Of a stretch of 64,000 nt of DNA, positions 1-9,446 are shown piece after piece. Made by a program: the position numbers and the translations under genes. Each line of letters begins with the position of its first letter. Within the stretch, counting starts at the first letter, position 1. The notes below the pieces were generated by a model. That model was given only the letters and a program-made list of their open reading frames with translations. It was not told the DNA's origin and did not search any database. Source of the DNA: an uncultured Flavobacteriaceae bacterium (GTDB lineage: Bacteria > Bacteroidota > Bacteroidia > Flavobacteriales > Flavobacteriaceae); NCBI GenBank assembly GCA_947488435.1, contig CANKZG010000002.1:764537-828536 (forward strand), given 5' to 3'.

Positions 1-173
1 ATAATCCCATTTCTTTTACTTTATACATTAAGTCGCAGTTATTTCACAAGCTTACAAACTGCCTAAATGTCTGGTTATTAATGCACTATTAATGTCATTT
101 TGTCTTGTATTTTTCTATGGTAAGGTTGTTGTTATTTCCTTAGCAAAGAAGTCTCAAAATTAATACTATTCAA

Positions 174-2774
174 ATGAATTTTAACAATTTTACCATAAAA
201 TCTCAAGAAGCATTACAGCAAGCCCAGCAGATTGTAATGGCTTTAGGACATCAACATATAGAAAATGAACATCTGTTTAAAGCGATTGCTGAAGTAGATG
301 AAAATGTACTTCCATTCTTGCTCAAAAAATTAAGCATTAATGAGTCTTTATTATTTCAAATTTTAGATAAAGAAATTGAGCGTTTCCCCAAAGTATCTGG
401 AGGCGAAATTTCTCTGTCTCGAGAAGCTGGAAAAGTTATAAATAATGCTGTCGCCGTTGCAAAAAAGATGGAAGATGAATTTGTAGCTATTGAACACTTA
501 CTGCTTGCTATCCTGAAATCTAAAAGCAAGATTGCACAGATTCTAAAGGATCAGGGGGCAACGGAACAAGGATTAAATGATGCTATTCTGGAACTGAGAA
601 ACGGAGGTAAGGTAGATTCACAATCTGCGGAAGAAACATATAATGCGCTAAACAAATATGCACGAAACCTCAACGAAGCTGCTGACAGTGGAAAACTTGA
701 TCCCGTTATAGGGCGAGATGAAGAAATTCGAAGGGTATTGCAAATACTATCGCGTAGGACCAAAAATAACCCTATGTTGGTTGGGGAGCCCGGTGTAGGT
801 AAAACGGCAATTGCGGAAGGTTTAGCCCACCGGATTATTCAAGGCGATGTTCCGGAGAATCTTAAAGAAAAAGTGATTTATTCCCTAGACATGGGTGCGC
901 TGATTGCAGGCGCTAAATTTAAAGGGGAATTTGAAGAACGTCTTAAAGCGGTCATTAAGGAAGTTACAGGTTCTGATGGAACAATTGTACTGTTTATTGA
1001 TGAAATTCACACCCTCGTGGGTGCCGGAGGGGGGCAAGGAGCTATGGACGCAGCAAATATTTTAAAACCAGCATTAGCGCGCGGAGAACTTCGCGCAATT
1101 GGAGCTACTACCTTGGATGAATATCAAAAATATTTTGAAAAAGACAAAGCGCTAGAGCGAAGGTTTCAGCGCATTGTGGTAGACGAACCTGATACCGAAA
1201 GTGCCATTTCAATTTTAAGAGGAATAAAAGAAAAGTATGAAGCACATCATAAAGTGCGCATTAAGGATGAGGCGGTTATAGCGGCGGTAGAATTATCTCA
1301 ACGCTATATTACCAATCGTTTTTTACCAGACAAGGCTATTGATTTGGTAGATGAAGCGGCTTCCAAATTGCGACTGGAAATCAATTCCAAACCGGAAGAA
1401 TTGGATGTTTTAGATCGCAAGATCATGCAGATAGAAATTGAAGCGGAGGCTATCAAGCGAGAAAAGGACACTGATAAGTTGAAAATTTTACAAATTGACC
1501 TTGCAAACTTAAAGGAAAAGCGAAACGAAATTTTTGCAAAGTGGGAAAGTGAAAAAACGGTGGTTGATGCCATTCAAAAGACAAAACAAGACATCGAAAA
1601 TTATAAACTCGATTCAGAACGTGCTGAACGAAATGGAGATTATGGTGCGGTTGCGGAATTGCGCTATGGAAAAATTAAGGAAGCACAAACGAAACTTGAG
1701 GAGTTAAAGAAAACGATGGAGCATCAGAAGGAAGCCGATACCCTGATAAAGGAAGAGGTTACGCATGAAGATATTGCGGAGGTGGTAGCCAAATGGACAG
1801 GGATTCCAGTAACAAAAATGCTGCAGAGTGAACGAGAGAAATTGTTGCAACTCGAAAGTGTATTGCACGAACGGGTGGTTGGGCAAGAAGAAGCCATAAT
1901 AGCCGTTTCCGATGCGATTCGTAGAAGTAGAGCTGGTCTTCAGGATGCTAAACGACCTATTGGTTCTTTCTTTTTCTTAGGTACAACCGGAGTTGGTAAA
2001 ACAGAGCTAGCCAAAACCTTAGCATCATACTTATTTGATGATGAAAATGCATTAACACGCATTGACATGAGTGAGTATCAGGAACGTCATGCGGTGAGTA
2101 GATTGGTAGGAGCACCTCCTGGTTACGTAGGTTATGATGAAGGAGGACAATTGACAGAAGCTGTGCGACGCAGACCCTATTCTGTTATTTTATTAGATGA
2201 AATTGAAAAAGCACACCTCGATGCATTCAATATATTACTACAAGTATTGGATGAAGGGAGGCTTACAGATAATAAAGGAAGGGTTGCAGATTTTAAAAAT
2301 ACTATTATTATTATGACTAGTAATATTGGTGGTGCTATCATTCAGGAGGCTTTTGATTCGCAGGGTATTTCCGGGAATGCTGGAGAAATTGCACAGAAAG
2401 AAGTAATGGGATTATTGCGTAAGGCAATACGACCTGAGTTTCTTAATAGAATTGACGACATTCTTATGTTTACTCCATTAAGCAAAACAGCCATTCAAAA
2501 AATAGTTGGTTTACAACTAGGATTGCTTAAAAAAGTACTTGCTAAGCAACAAATTGTTTTGGATGCAACAGAAGAAGCGATTTTATATCTTACCGAAAAA
2601 GGATATGATCCGCAGTATGGCGCAAGACCAATTAAAAGATTACTACAAAAAGAAGTGTTGAACAAGTTGTCAAAAGAACTTCTTGGCGGAACAATAACGG
2701 CAGATAGTATTGTCCTTATCGATTCGTTTGAAGATAAATTGGTGTTTCGTAACCAAACAGAATTGGTAAATTAA
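174..2774 (+). CDS. clpB: ATP-dependent disaggregase ClpB
   Basis: ClpB is a cytoplasmic hexameric AAA+ machine that, with DnaK, pulls proteins out of aggregates. At 866 residues it has the usual family length. The order is an N-terminal Clp repeat domain (about 1-150), a first AAA+ domain with Walker [10 protein letters not shown] near residue 203 and Walker B VLFIDEIH, a charged coiled-coil middle domain (about 400-530), and a second AAA+ domain with GTTGVGKTE near 603 followed by the sensor/small domain with YGARPIKR. The middle domain separates it from ClpA and ClpC. It stands alone, ends at a strong hairpin terminator, and its heat-shock control cannot be read with confidence from the 173 bases upstream. 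Confidence 0.97.
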   Translation: MNFNNFTIKSQEALQQAQQIVMALGHQHIENEHLFKAIAEVDENVLPFLLKKLSINESLLFQILDKEIERFPKVSGGEISLSREAGKVINNAVAVAKKMEDEFVAIEHLLLAILKSKSKIAQILKDQGATEQGLNDAILELRNGGKVDSQSAEETYNALNKYARNLNEAADSGKLDPVIGRDEEIRRVLQILSRRTKNNPMLVGEPGVGKTAIAEGLAHRIIQGDVPENLKEKVIYSLDMGALIAGAKFKGEFEERLKAVIKEVTGSDGTIVLFIDEIHTLVGAGGGQGAMDAANILKPALARGELRAIGATTLDEYQKYFEKDKALERRFQRIVVDEPDTESAISILRGIKEKYEAHHKVRIKDEAVIAAVELSQRYITNRFLPDKAIDLVDEAASKLRLEINSKPEELDVLDRKIMQIEIEAEAIKREKDTDKLKILQIDLANLKEKRNEIFAKWESEKTVVDAIQKTKQDIENYKLDSERAERNGDYGAVAELRYGKIKEAQTKLEELKKTMEHQKEADTLIKEEVTHEDIAEVVAKWTGIPVTKMLQSEREKLLQLESVLHERVVGQEEAIIAVSDAIRRSRAGLQDAKRPIGSFFFLGTTGVGKTELAKTLASYLFDDENALTRIDMSEYQERHAVSRLVGAPPGYVGYDEGGQLTEAVRRRPYSVILLDEIEKAHLDAFNILLQVLDEGRLTDNKGRVADFKNTIIIMTSNIGGAIIQEAFDSQGISGNAGEIAQKEVMGLLRKAIRPEFLNRIDDILMFTPLSKTAIQKIVGLQLGLLKKVLAKQQIVLDATEEAILYLTEKGYDPQYGARPIKRLLQKEVLNKLSKELLGGTITADSIVLIDSFEDKLVFRNQTELVN

Positions 2775-2796
2775 TTTAACTATATTTCAAAAGAAG

Positions 2797-2825
2797 AGGC
2801 AGTAATTTTTTACTGCCTTTTTTTT
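2797..2825 (+). terminator. Rho-independent terminator after clpB
   Basis: A 9-bp perfect stem (AGGCAGTAA / TTACTGCCT) with a TTTT loop is followed by a run of eight T. It lies 22 bases after the clpB stop codon. Confidence 0.9.
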
Positions 2826-2833
2826 AATAACAC

Positions 2834-2851
2834 ATATACCATACAGTATAT
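2834..2851. promoter_or_regulatory. Candidate operator upstream of the TetR gene
   Basis: An inverted repeat ATATAC-N6-GTATAT lies 33 bases before the TetR-family start codon. TetR regulators often bind such dyads in their own promoters, so autoregulation is plausible. The arms are short and A/T-rich, so chance is a real alternative. Confidence 0.35.
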
Positions 2852-2883
2852 TTTTCTATCTTAGTGGAAAATAGAATGACCAT

Positions 2884-3480
2884 ATGCCCAATAAAGCTGC
2901 TCGAACAACTGCATATATTATTGAAACCGTTGCACCAATTTTTAATAAACACGGTTATATCGGTACGAGCATGAGCGATTTAACCAGTGCAACAGGATTG
3001 ACAAAGGGTGCCTTATATGGGAATTTTGAAAACAAAGAAGCCTTAGCGCTTGCCGCTTTTGACTATCATAAAAATATTTTGTTAACTGCTATCCGAGAAC
3101 AATTGCATAGTGAAGGATCTGCTTTAGATCGAATTTTTGCACTTACCAATTTTTACCGAAAATATGACGAATTTACCATGAAGCTGGGGGGTTGTCCTGT
3201 ACTTAACGTGGGAACAGACGCGCAATTTAATCACTCAAAGTTGGCAGAGGCAGCAAAAGGAACCGTAAAAACAATTATTGCTGAAATAGCTGCGGTTTTG
3301 GAAGATGGCATTACTAAAAAAGAAATACATCTTCCGGTAGCATCATCTCAGTTTGCAAAACAAATGTATACCATGATACAAGGAGCGGTTGGTATGGCTA
3401 CTATCATGCAGGATAGAAAATACCTTTTAAATACGATTGCCTATTTGGAGCAGTTAATCAAAAAAGAAATTAAAAAATAA
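2884..3480 (+). CDS. TetR/AcrR family transcriptional regulator
   Basis: This 198-residue protein has the TetR layout: an N-terminal helix-turn-helix (about 8-55, with TSMSDLTSATGLTKGALYGNF resembling the recognition region) and an all-helical ligand-binding domain. The GGCPVLN stretch near residue 100 is seen in AcrR/LmrA-like members that sense small organic molecules. No efflux pump or other obvious target is adjacent; the neighbours are clpB and a convergent surface protein gene, so its regulon and ligand are unknown. The start ATG is the first in frame, and a small dyad upstream could be its own operator. Confidence 0.9.
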   Translation: MPNKAARTTAYIIETVAPIFNKHGYIGTSMSDLTSATGLTKGALYGNFENKEALALAAFDYHKNILLTAIREQLHSEGSALDRIFALTNFYRKYDEFTMKLGGCPVLNVGTDAQFNHSKLAEAAKGTVKTIIAEIAAVLEDGITKKEIHLPVASSQFAKQMYTMIQGAVGMATIMQDRKYLLNTIAYLEQLIKKEIKK

Positions 3481-3578
3481 AGATCTTGCATTTCCGTTTA
3501 TAATTCCATCTCTATTACCTACGCTTACGCTGTATTACACCACCATTCAAAAAGAATTCTAATTTCCAAAGTATACGT

Positions 3579-5483
3579 TTAGTTTTTCACTCTAAAAATC
3601 CAGGTCTTATCAGCATAGGTACCATTTAAACCTGTGTCCCTTGCATTTTCAGCTTCTCGTAATGTATCAAATCGTTTCAAATACACATAGTTGTACTTAT
3701 TCACCTCTCGATAGAAAGATTTAGGGTTAAGGTTTTCCTTAGCCAATCTTTGCATAAACAGCTCAAAGTATTTTTTAGTCCCGAAAACATTGGCGATGAG
3801 GTAGTACCCTGGCACTAAACCATCCGCATCTGAAACCTCTTCATACCTACCCTTAGTCTTTGGTAGTGTTTCCGTCTGTTGCTGTAATTTTTTAGCAGCA
3901 CGCTCTGCCTTTGAAATAGAATCTTTTATGCGCGTTGCCTCAAGCGTTTGTGCTCTTGCTATGGAATCTTTCCGTTGTTCCGCTTCTGCCAATCGCTTTT
4001 GCGCTGCAGCTGCACGTTTTTCTTCTGCTAATTTAACGGAGGCGATAGAATCCCTCGCTCGTTGCCGTGCTAGACGTTTATTGTTTTCAAGCGCTTCTTT
4101 TTCGGCTGTAGCGATAGAATCTTTCCGTCTTTTTTCTAGCGCTAATTTAGCACGTTCAGCAGCTGCTTTTTGCCTTGCTGCCCGCTGTACTTCTGCCAAG
4201 GAGTCTTTGGTACGTTGTCTAGCAAGTCGCTTTTCATTTTCCAAAGCTCTTTCATTTGCTTTTGCTATAGAGTCTTGTGTTTGTTGTATTGCTGCAATTC
4301 GTAGTTTTTCAGATTTAGCAAATTCTTCAGCCTCTATTTTTGCAGTGGTAATTGAATCTTTTTTGCGTTGTTCAGCAATACGTTCCGCTTTTTCCTGAGC
4401 TACTTTCTCTAGGTTACGAATGGAATCTTGCTTACGTTGTACCCTTGCAATTTTTTCCTCTTCAAGCACTTTAGTTTTATCTATTCTAGCAACAGAATCT
4501 TTGGTCTTTTGAGTTTCTTCAACCAACTTTAATTCTTCTTCCTGTTTGGCAAGTTTCGCTTTCAACGCCTTACGAGGGTCCACATGTTTAAAACGATAGG
4601 CAGAAACAATTTCAAAACTAGGATCTTCATCTGCAACTAATCCTTCTGCTCCAAATTCGACTAAAGCTCCGATTGAAAACTTTTCAAAAAATCGTCCCCC
4701 AGCACCTAATGCTATTCCATAAAAATTGTTATATCCAGCTTGGGCCCAAAATTTGGAGGAAACTAAAACTCCGTTTATTCCAAATTGCGTATCGTTGTTA
4801 GGGATAGATTTTACATAAAGCCCCGGACGAACATAGCTAGCTTCACTTGTTCCAAACAAAGTTAGGGGAATAGCATAACTAACCATCCCAGTATAGACCT
4901 GATCATTAAATGTTTCATCTTGACTTAAATTTGCACTGAATAAGTTCTCCGAAGTCAATCCAAACGTGAAGTTGTCAATCATTACAGCAATACCGGGACC
5001 GACTTGAACAATAAAATCTGTACTCACATTAGATTGTGGCAAGGGAATAGGATTATTGATTAAAAATCGATCGTCAGATAGTTCCCGCCGAAAACCAAAA
5101 ATATTGACTCCAACGGCAATGCTTATATTTTCCTTTAGGTAGAATGTATGGCCATAATTTAGGATACCTCCGGTATTTGTAAAAACTCCTGTGTTGTGTT
5201 GGAAAAATCCAGCGCTAAAAGCAGCGTTCGAATTTATATCGCTAGAATAACTCAACAAAAATGTAGTTGGATCTCCATCTACGGTCTGCCATTGCCATCG
5301 GGTCCAGACAGCCAGACTATTTAGTTCATTTCGTGCAGACGTGAAAGCGGGGTTTACTAGATTGGAGTTAACCGTAGTAATATTATGCTGTCTAAAATCC
5401 ATCGGTAGGCGTAGTTCTTGTGCATAAACATTGCCAAGTGTTAAACCGAATATCAAAATAAAACCCCATTTGACCATGTACAA
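3579..5483 (-). CDS. PorP/SprF-like protein with coiled-coil repeats and SPOR domain
   Basis: The 634-residue protein starts with a signal peptide ending near AQE and continues with a PorP/SprF-type outer-membrane beta-barrel region (about 20-300; MDFRQHNI, VNPAFTSAR, YGHTFYLKENISIAVG). PorP/SprF proteins belong to or resemble parts of the type IX secretion/gliding machinery. Residues about 300-545 form a highly charged Ala/Glu/Lys/Arg-rich coiled coil with recurring DSI motifs, and the C-terminus (about 555-634) looks like a SPOR domain, which in other proteins binds denuded peptidoglycan. The combination suggests an outer-membrane barrel tethered to the cell wall through a long periplasmic rod. 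That architecture-based role is inference; no gld/spr gene is nearby. Confidence 0.85.
   Translation of the reverse strand: MYMVKWGFILIFGLTLGNVYAQELRLPMDFRQHNITTVNSNLVNPAFTSARNELNSLAVWTRWQWQTVDGDPTTFLLSYSSDINSNAAFSAGFFQHNTGVFTNTGGILNYGHTFYLKENISIAVGVNIFGFRRELSDDRFLINNPIPLPQSNVSTDFIVQVGPGIAVMIDNFTFGLTSENLFSANLSQDETFNDQVYTGMVSYAIPLTLFGTSEASYVRPGLYVKSIPNNDTQFGINGVLVSSKFWAQAGYNNFYGIALGAGGRFFEKFSIGALVEFGAEGLVADEDPSFEIVSAYRFKHVDPRKALKAKLAKQEEELKLVEETQKTKDSVARIDKTKVLEEEKIARVQRKQDSIRNLEKVAQEKAERIAEQRKKDSITTAKIEAEEFAKSEKLRIAAIQQTQDSIAKANERALENEKRLARQRTKDSLAEVQRAARQKAAAERAKLALEKRRKDSIATAEKEALENNKRLARQRARDSIASVKLAEEKRAAAAQKRLAEAEQRKDSIARAQTLEATRIKDSISKAERAAKKLQQQTETLPKTKGRYEEVSDADGLVPGYYLIANVFGTKKYFELFMQRLAKENLNPKSFYREVNKYNYVYLKRFDTLREAENARDTGLNGTYADKTWIFRVKN
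3921..4499 (-). repeat. Alternating DSI coiled-coil repeat (coding)
   Basis: Within the PorP/SprF-SPOR protein, DSI/DSV/DSL motifs begin at residues 329, 353, 376, 404, 427, 455, 478, 506 and 521. The steps are 24, 23, 28, 23, 28, 23, 28 and 15, so the core is three copies of a 51-residue unit made of a 23-residue and a 28-residue half. The 23-residue halves share LENEKRLARQR / LENNKRLARQR. Confidence 0.85.
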
Positions 5484-5574
5484 AATAACAAAAACTTATG
5501 GGTGTATACACTATTTTAAAGCATTTTTAGTTACTTTGGAATACAATCTATTTCTCTAACTAATTTTTCACCTT

Positions 5575-6105
5575 ATGAAGACCATAAAACTTTTAGTTCT
5601 AATCGCTGTTCTTATCGGATTCTCCTCATGCCAAGAAGCCCCTAAGGTGGTGCCCGTAGAAGAAGATCTTACCGTTTCTACTTTCTATTTTATTCGACAT
5701 GCCGAAAAAGACAGAAGTGATTCTTCTAACGCCGACCCTGAACTAAATCAAGATGGATTAGGAAGAGCTATTAAATGGGCTGAAGTGCTAGACCCTGTAG
5801 CGTTAGATGCGATCTATTCTACAGATTATGAACGTACTACAATGACTGCAGCACCAAATGCAGTAAAAAAAGATATTGAGGTTCAAATTTACGATCCAAG
5901 AGCTATCGATGCTGTTGCCTTTAAAGAAGAGAATTTAGGAAAAACTGTCCTAGTAGTTGGGCACAGTAATACCACACCCGATTTTGTTAATAAAGTAATC
6001 GGCGAAGATAAATACCCTGCTATGGACGATTATGATAATGGAAGTCTCTTTATCGTTCAAATTGTAGGGGATGCTATTACCGATATGCGTTTAAAAATAA
6101 ACTAA
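5575..6105 (+). CDS. Lipoprotein histidine phosphatase family protein
   Basis: The protein (176 residues) begins with a lipoprotein signal (hydrophobic stretch to a GFSSC lipobox, Cys near residue 19), so it should be anchored in the envelope. The rest is a short histidine-phosphatase (phosphoglycerate-mutase-like) domain: FIRHAEK carries the catalytic RHx, YSTDYERT the second arginine region, and VVGHSNT the second histidine. The acceptor histidine is in RHAEK rather than RHG, as is common in the SixA/extracellular branch. The substrate is unknown. It is a single gene between the PorP/SprF protein and smpB. Confidence 0.85.
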   Translation: MKTIKLLVLIAVLIGFSSCQEAPKVVPVEEDLTVSTFYFIRHAEKDRSDSSNADPELNQDGLGRAIKWAEVLDPVALDAIYSTDYERTTMTAAPNAVKKDIEVQIYDPRAIDAVAFKEENLGKTVLVVGHSNTTPDFVNKVIGEDKYPAMDDYDNGSLFIVQIVGDAITDMRLKIN

Positions 6106-6209
6106 ATTTTATTCGCTCTAGCGCTTTTTTAATCTTTTTGCCATTGTCTAAACAGAAGTTCGTGTCTTTTCTGTACACTTTGCCCAACGTTATTTCATAA
6201 ATTAGTTAG

Positions 6210-6217
6210 TACTTTTG
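6210..6217 (+). promoter_or_regulatory. Bacteroidota -7 box for smpB
   Basis: TACTTTTG fits the Bacteroidota -7 consensus TAnnTTTG and ends seven bases before the smpB ATG, implying a very short or absent leader. No clear TTG -33 element sits at the right distance. Confidence 0.5.
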
Positions 6218-6224
6218 CTCTTCC

Positions 6225-6686
6225 ATGCAAAAAAATATCAATATAAAAAACAAACGCGCTCGATTTGAGTATGAGATTCTAGATACTTATATCGCTGGAA
6301 TTGTATTATCGGGTACGGAAATTAAATCCATTCGTCAAAGCAAGGCATCCATATCTGAAAGTTTTTGCGAATTTTCGGAAACTTCTGAACTCTTTGTTAT
6401 TAATATGCAGATTGATGAATACACGCATGGTTCGCATTACAATCATAAGCCCAAAGCCGAACGAAAGTTATTGCTTCAAAAAAGGGAATTGAAAAAGTTA
6501 CATAAAGAAGTTAAAAATTCGGGCCTTACTATTGTTCCGTTGCTTCTTTTTCTAAATGATAATGGGCTAGCAAAGCTTAAAATTGCCTTAGTACGTGGTA
6601 AAAAATTATACGATAAACGAGAATCCATAAAGGATCGCGATTCTAAAAGAACTATTGATCGTATTAAAAAGAGCTTTAATTCCTAA
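6225..6686 (+). CDS. smpB: SsrA-binding protein SmpB
   Basis: SmpB binds tmRNA and brings it to stalled ribosomes for trans-translation. The 153-residue length is normal. Family features visible are the N-terminal NIKNKRARFEYEI segment, YIAGIVLSGTEIKSIR, the SFCEF strand, KPKAERKLLLQKRE and the basic C-terminal tail GKKLYDKRESIKDRD that reaches the decoding site. The gene converges with pcm and their stop codons overlap by a few bases. The tmRNA gene itself was not found in this window. Confidence 0.97.
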   Translation: MQKNINIKNKRARFEYEILDTYIAGIVLSGTEIKSIRQSKASISESFCEFSETSELFVINMQIDEYTHGSHYNHKPKAERKLLLQKRELKKLHKEVKNSGLTIVPLLLFLNDNGLAKLKIALVRGKKLYDKRESIKDRDSKRTIDRIKKSFNS

Positions 6687-7324
6687 TTTTTATCCTCCAA
6701 TAAGGGAACAAATCTAAAAGAACCCAACTCATTTTTCTCAAATTCTTTTTCAGATTTGCGTGTATAAAGCGTCATGATTTGTTCATCAGAACCTACAGGA
6801 ATAACAAGTCTTCCGCCAATTTTAAGCTGTTGTAGCAAAGGTTTTGGTACAAATGGCGCACCAGCTGTGACTACAATACTATCAAAAGGAGCTTCTGCGG
6901 GCATTCCTAGGTATCCATCTCCAAAACTATGTTTTTTAGGACGATACCCCATTTTCTTAAAAAAGAGACTTGTACTTTTAAATAATTCTAATTGTCGTTC
7001 AATAGTATAAACTCTTGCATTTAAAGTAAGTAATACTGCTGTTTGATACCCACTTCCCGTGCCTATTTCCAAAATTTTATCTTTGGGTTTAACCGCTAAT
7101 AGTTCCGTTTGAAAGGCAACAGTGTATGGTTGAGAGATGGTTTGCTCCGCCCCAATTGGGAAAGCTTTATCTTGATAGGCATGGTCTTCAAAACTACTAT
7201 CTAAAAATAAGTGTCTGGGAATTTTTTTGATCGCCTCCAATACACTTACATCCTTGATCCCTTTAGAAATCAAAACTTCGGCAAGTTGATTTCGTCTTCC
7301 TTTGTGTTTAAGTGTATCTTTCAG
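6683..7324 (-). CDS. pcm: Protein-L-isoaspartate O-methyltransferase (start codon uncertain)
   Basis: Pcm methylates isoaspartyl residues with S-adenosylmethionine to repair aged proteins. Seen are the family signature TISQPYTVAFQTELL, the SAM-binding motif VLEIGTGSGYQTAVL, and IVVTAGAPFVPKPLL. The only standard start in frame is a TTG at 7273, but that cuts into conserved sequence: the 17 codons upstream (LKDTLKHKGRRNQLAEV) match the usual Pcm N-terminus, which normally reads M-K/R-DT. At the expected Met position (7322-7324) the codon is CTG. I therefore draw the gene to 7324; translation from CTG, or from TTG as a shortened enzyme, are both possible. Confidence 0.85.
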   Translation of the reverse strand: MKDTLKHKGRRNQLAEVLISKGIKDVSVLEAIKKIPRHLFLDSSFEDHAYQDKAFPIGAEQTISQPYTVAFQTELLAVKPKDKILEIGTGSGYQTAVLLTLNARVYTIERQLELFKSTSLFFKKMGYRPKKHSFGDGYLGMPAEAPFDSIVVTAGAPFVPKPLLQQLKIGGRLVIPVGSDEQIMTLYTRKSEKEFEKNELGSFRFVPLLEDKN

Positions 7325-7538
7325 TTTGTATGATTTAAATACGAATTTAAAAAATCTTTAGAATTTCAACGGTTTTTTCCGCTGTCAATGCAATGTTTTT
7401 TCACATCCTAGCCCTACTGTTGTAATCCTGTTTCTTAATACCTTCATAGTCAATATATTCCATCTATCTGCATTGTTATTTAAACTGAAGTCTCTTCAAC
7501 TAAGCTGTATTTTTCATGGAGGAGTCATCACATATCCT

Positions 7539-7546
7539 TATTTTTG
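7539..7546 (+). promoter_or_regulatory. Bacteroidota -7 box for the oxidoreductase operon
   Basis: TATTTTTG matches TAnnTTTG. Its position puts transcription start near 7552, after the in-frame TTG at 7544 and before the ATG at 7562, which supports the ATG as the true start. The 237 bases between pcm and this gene hold nothing else recognisable. Confidence 0.45.
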
Positions 7547-7561
7547 ATCAAAATAAAATCT

Positions 7562-8542
7562 ATGCTTAGAGTTGGGGTATTGGGTGCCGGGCATCTGGGA
7601 AAAATTCACTTAAGGTTACTTAACGAATCAAAGAAATATGAACTAATTGGTTTTTATGATCCTGATGCAATTCAAGGTAAAAAGGTGGCTACCGAATTTG
7701 GATATCCCTACTACGATAATATGAACACCCTTATCGATGCAGTAGATGTAATTGATATTGTCACCCCTACCCTTTCACATTTTGATTGCGCGAAAAAAGC
7801 AATGGAAAATGGAAAGCATGTATTTATTGAAAAGCCGATTACAAATACGCTGGAAGAAGCTCAGGAATTACTTCTTTTAGAAAAAAAATATCAGGTTAAA
7901 GGTCAGGTGGGACATGTAGAACGGTTTAATCCTGCCTTTATAGCGGTAAAAGAGAAGATCACAGAACCAATGTTCATTGAAACACATCGTCTGGCAGAGT
8001 TTAATCCAAGAGGAACTGATGTTCCAGTGGTTTTAGATCTTATGATTCACGACATTGACGCTATCTTAAGTGTTGTCGATTCTGAAGTAGCGGAAATAAA
8101 TGCCAGCGGTGTTTCTGTAATTAGTCAATCTCCTGATATCGCAAATGCCAGAATTGTTTTCAAAAATGGTTGTGTTGCAAATTTAACTGCAAGTAGAATA
8201 TCCTTAAAAAACATGCGCAAATCACGTTTTTTTCAGCGTGACGCCTATATCTCCATAGATTTTTTGGAAAAGAAAGTTGAAGTTGTTAAAATGAAGGATG
8301 CGCCTGAGCAACCAGGTGATTTTGATATGATTTTACAAAATGCGGAAGGACTCCGAAAACAGATCTACTTCGAAAATCCTGATATCTCGGTCAACAATGC
8401 TATTTTGGATGAGTTAGAGACATTTGCGGATGCAATTGTTGAAGACAAAAGACCTATCGTTACCTTGTTGGATGGAACTAAAGCATTAACTGTGGCACTA
8501 TCGATAATTAAATCTTTTAAACAAACTAAAGTACACTCTTAA
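7562..8542 (+). CDS. Gfo/Idh/MocA family oxidoreductase
   Basis: This 326-residue NAD(P)-dependent oxidoreductase has an N-terminal Rossmann fold (VGVLGAGHLGKIHLRLL), the DIVTPTLSHFDCAKKAMENG strand-helix unit and the EKPITNT motif whose lysine is part of the catalytic site. The C-terminal domain contains GHVERFNPAF and DLMIHDIDAIL, typical for this family. The substrate is probably a sugar or sugar-derived compound, but this cannot be set from sequence. I use the ATG at 7562, because it begins directly at the Rossmann strand. It is followed closely by the 3-hydroxyacyl-CoA dehydrogenase gene, 11 bases away. Confidence 0.9.
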   Translation: MLRVGVLGAGHLGKIHLRLLNESKKYELIGFYDPDAIQGKKVATEFGYPYYDNMNTLIDAVDVIDIVTPTLSHFDCAKKAMENGKHVFIEKPITNTLEEAQELLLLEKKYQVKGQVGHVERFNPAFIAVKEKITEPMFIETHRLAEFNPRGTDVPVVLDLMIHDIDAILSVVDSEVAEINASGVSVISQSPDIANARIVFKNGCVANLTASRISLKNMRKSRFFQRDAYISIDFLEKKVEVVKMKDAPEQPGDFDMILQNAEGLRKQIYFENPDISVNNAILDELETFADAIVEDKRPIVTLLDGTKALTVALSIIKSFKQTKVHS

Positions 8543-8553
8543 ATATAAATCTC

Positions 8554-9441
8554 GTGGAAAATATAGCAGTAATAGGTGCTGGAACAATGGGTAATGGTAT
8601 TGCCCATGTTTTCGCGCAACATGGATATCAGGTTCGCTTAATAGATATCTCAGAAGCTTCTCTTGAAAGAGGTATACAAACCATTACTAAGAACTTAGAT
8701 AGGATGGTTAGTAAAACTATTATCTCGGAGGCTGTTAAAACAACTACATTGCAGAACATTAGCAGCTTTACAGATCTTAAAAGTGGAGTTGCCGGAGTCG
8801 ATTTAGTAGTAGAAGCAGCTACGGAAAATTTAAAGGTAAAGTTGAAGTTGTTTGAAGATTTGGATGCCTATTGTGAAGACGAAACCATTTTGGCAACCAA
8901 TACATCGTCGATATCAATCACCCAAATTGGAGCAGCTACCAAACGTCCGGAAAAGGTTATTGGCATGCATTTTATGAACCCTGTTCCGATTATGAAACTT
9001 GTAGAGATTATACGAGGGTATAGTACTTCGGACCTAGTTACAGAAACGATAATGGAACTTTCTCGTAGTTTGGGTAAAACCCCAACAGAGGTGAATGACT
9101 ATCCCGGATTCGTAGCCAATAGAATTTTAATGCCAATGATTAATGAAGCTATTGAAACCCTATATAATGGTGTTGCAGGAGTATCTGAAATTGATACGGT
9201 CATGAAATTGGGCATGGCACATCCTATGGGGCCACTGCAACTTGCAGATTTTATTGGTTTGGATGTTTGCTTATCTATTTTGAATGTTATGTATGACGGT
9301 TTTAAGACTCCTAAATACGCTCCCTGTCCCCTATTGGTAAATATGGTTATGGCAGGAAAGCTAGGGGTTAAATCTGGAGAAGGTTTTTATGATTATTCCA
9401 ATTCCAGAAAAGCAGAAAAAGTAGCCGTTCAATTTAGCTAG
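8554..9441 (+). CDS. 3-hydroxybutyryl-CoA dehydrogenase
   Basis: The 295-residue enzyme oxidises or reduces 3-hydroxyacyl-CoA with NAD(P). It shows the N-terminal dinucleotide motif IGAGTMGNGIAHVFAQ, VVEAATENLKVKLKLF, TNTSSISITQIG, the catalytic histidine context GMHFMNPVPIMKLVEI, and the C-terminal helical domain with VNDYPGFVANRILMPMINEA and GMAHPMGPLQLADFIGLD. It is a stand-alone dehydrogenase without a fused hydratase, so butyryl/acetoacetyl-CoA metabolism fits better than the fatty-acid beta-oxidation complex. It starts with GTG, directly before the Rossmann strand. Five bases separate it from the DUF1015 gene. Confidence 0.93.
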   Translation: MENIAVIGAGTMGNGIAHVFAQHGYQVRLIDISEASLERGIQTITKNLDRMVSKTIISEAVKTTTLQNISSFTDLKSGVAGVDLVVEAATENLKVKLKLFEDLDAYCEDETILATNTSSISITQIGAATKRPEKVIGMHFMNPVPIMKLVEIIRGYSTSDLVTETIMELSRSLGKTPTEVNDYPGFVANRILMPMINEAIETLYNGVAGVSEIDTVMKLGMAHPMGPLQLADFIGLDVCLSILNVMYDGFKTPKYAPCPLLVNMVMAGKLGVKSGEGFYDYSNSRKAEKVAVQFS

Positions 9442-9446
9442 TCTTT

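Noticed and set aside
3928..4398. 156-codon open frame on the forward strand
   Set aside because: It is the antisense of the repetitive coiled coil of the PorP/SprF-SPOR gene; its Ser/Ala/Arg-rich composition is a by-product of the repeat.
6106..6224. Terminator-like CGCT-CT-AGCG followed by T run after the histidine phosphatase gene
   Set aside because: The stem has only four base pairs with a two-base loop, too short to support.
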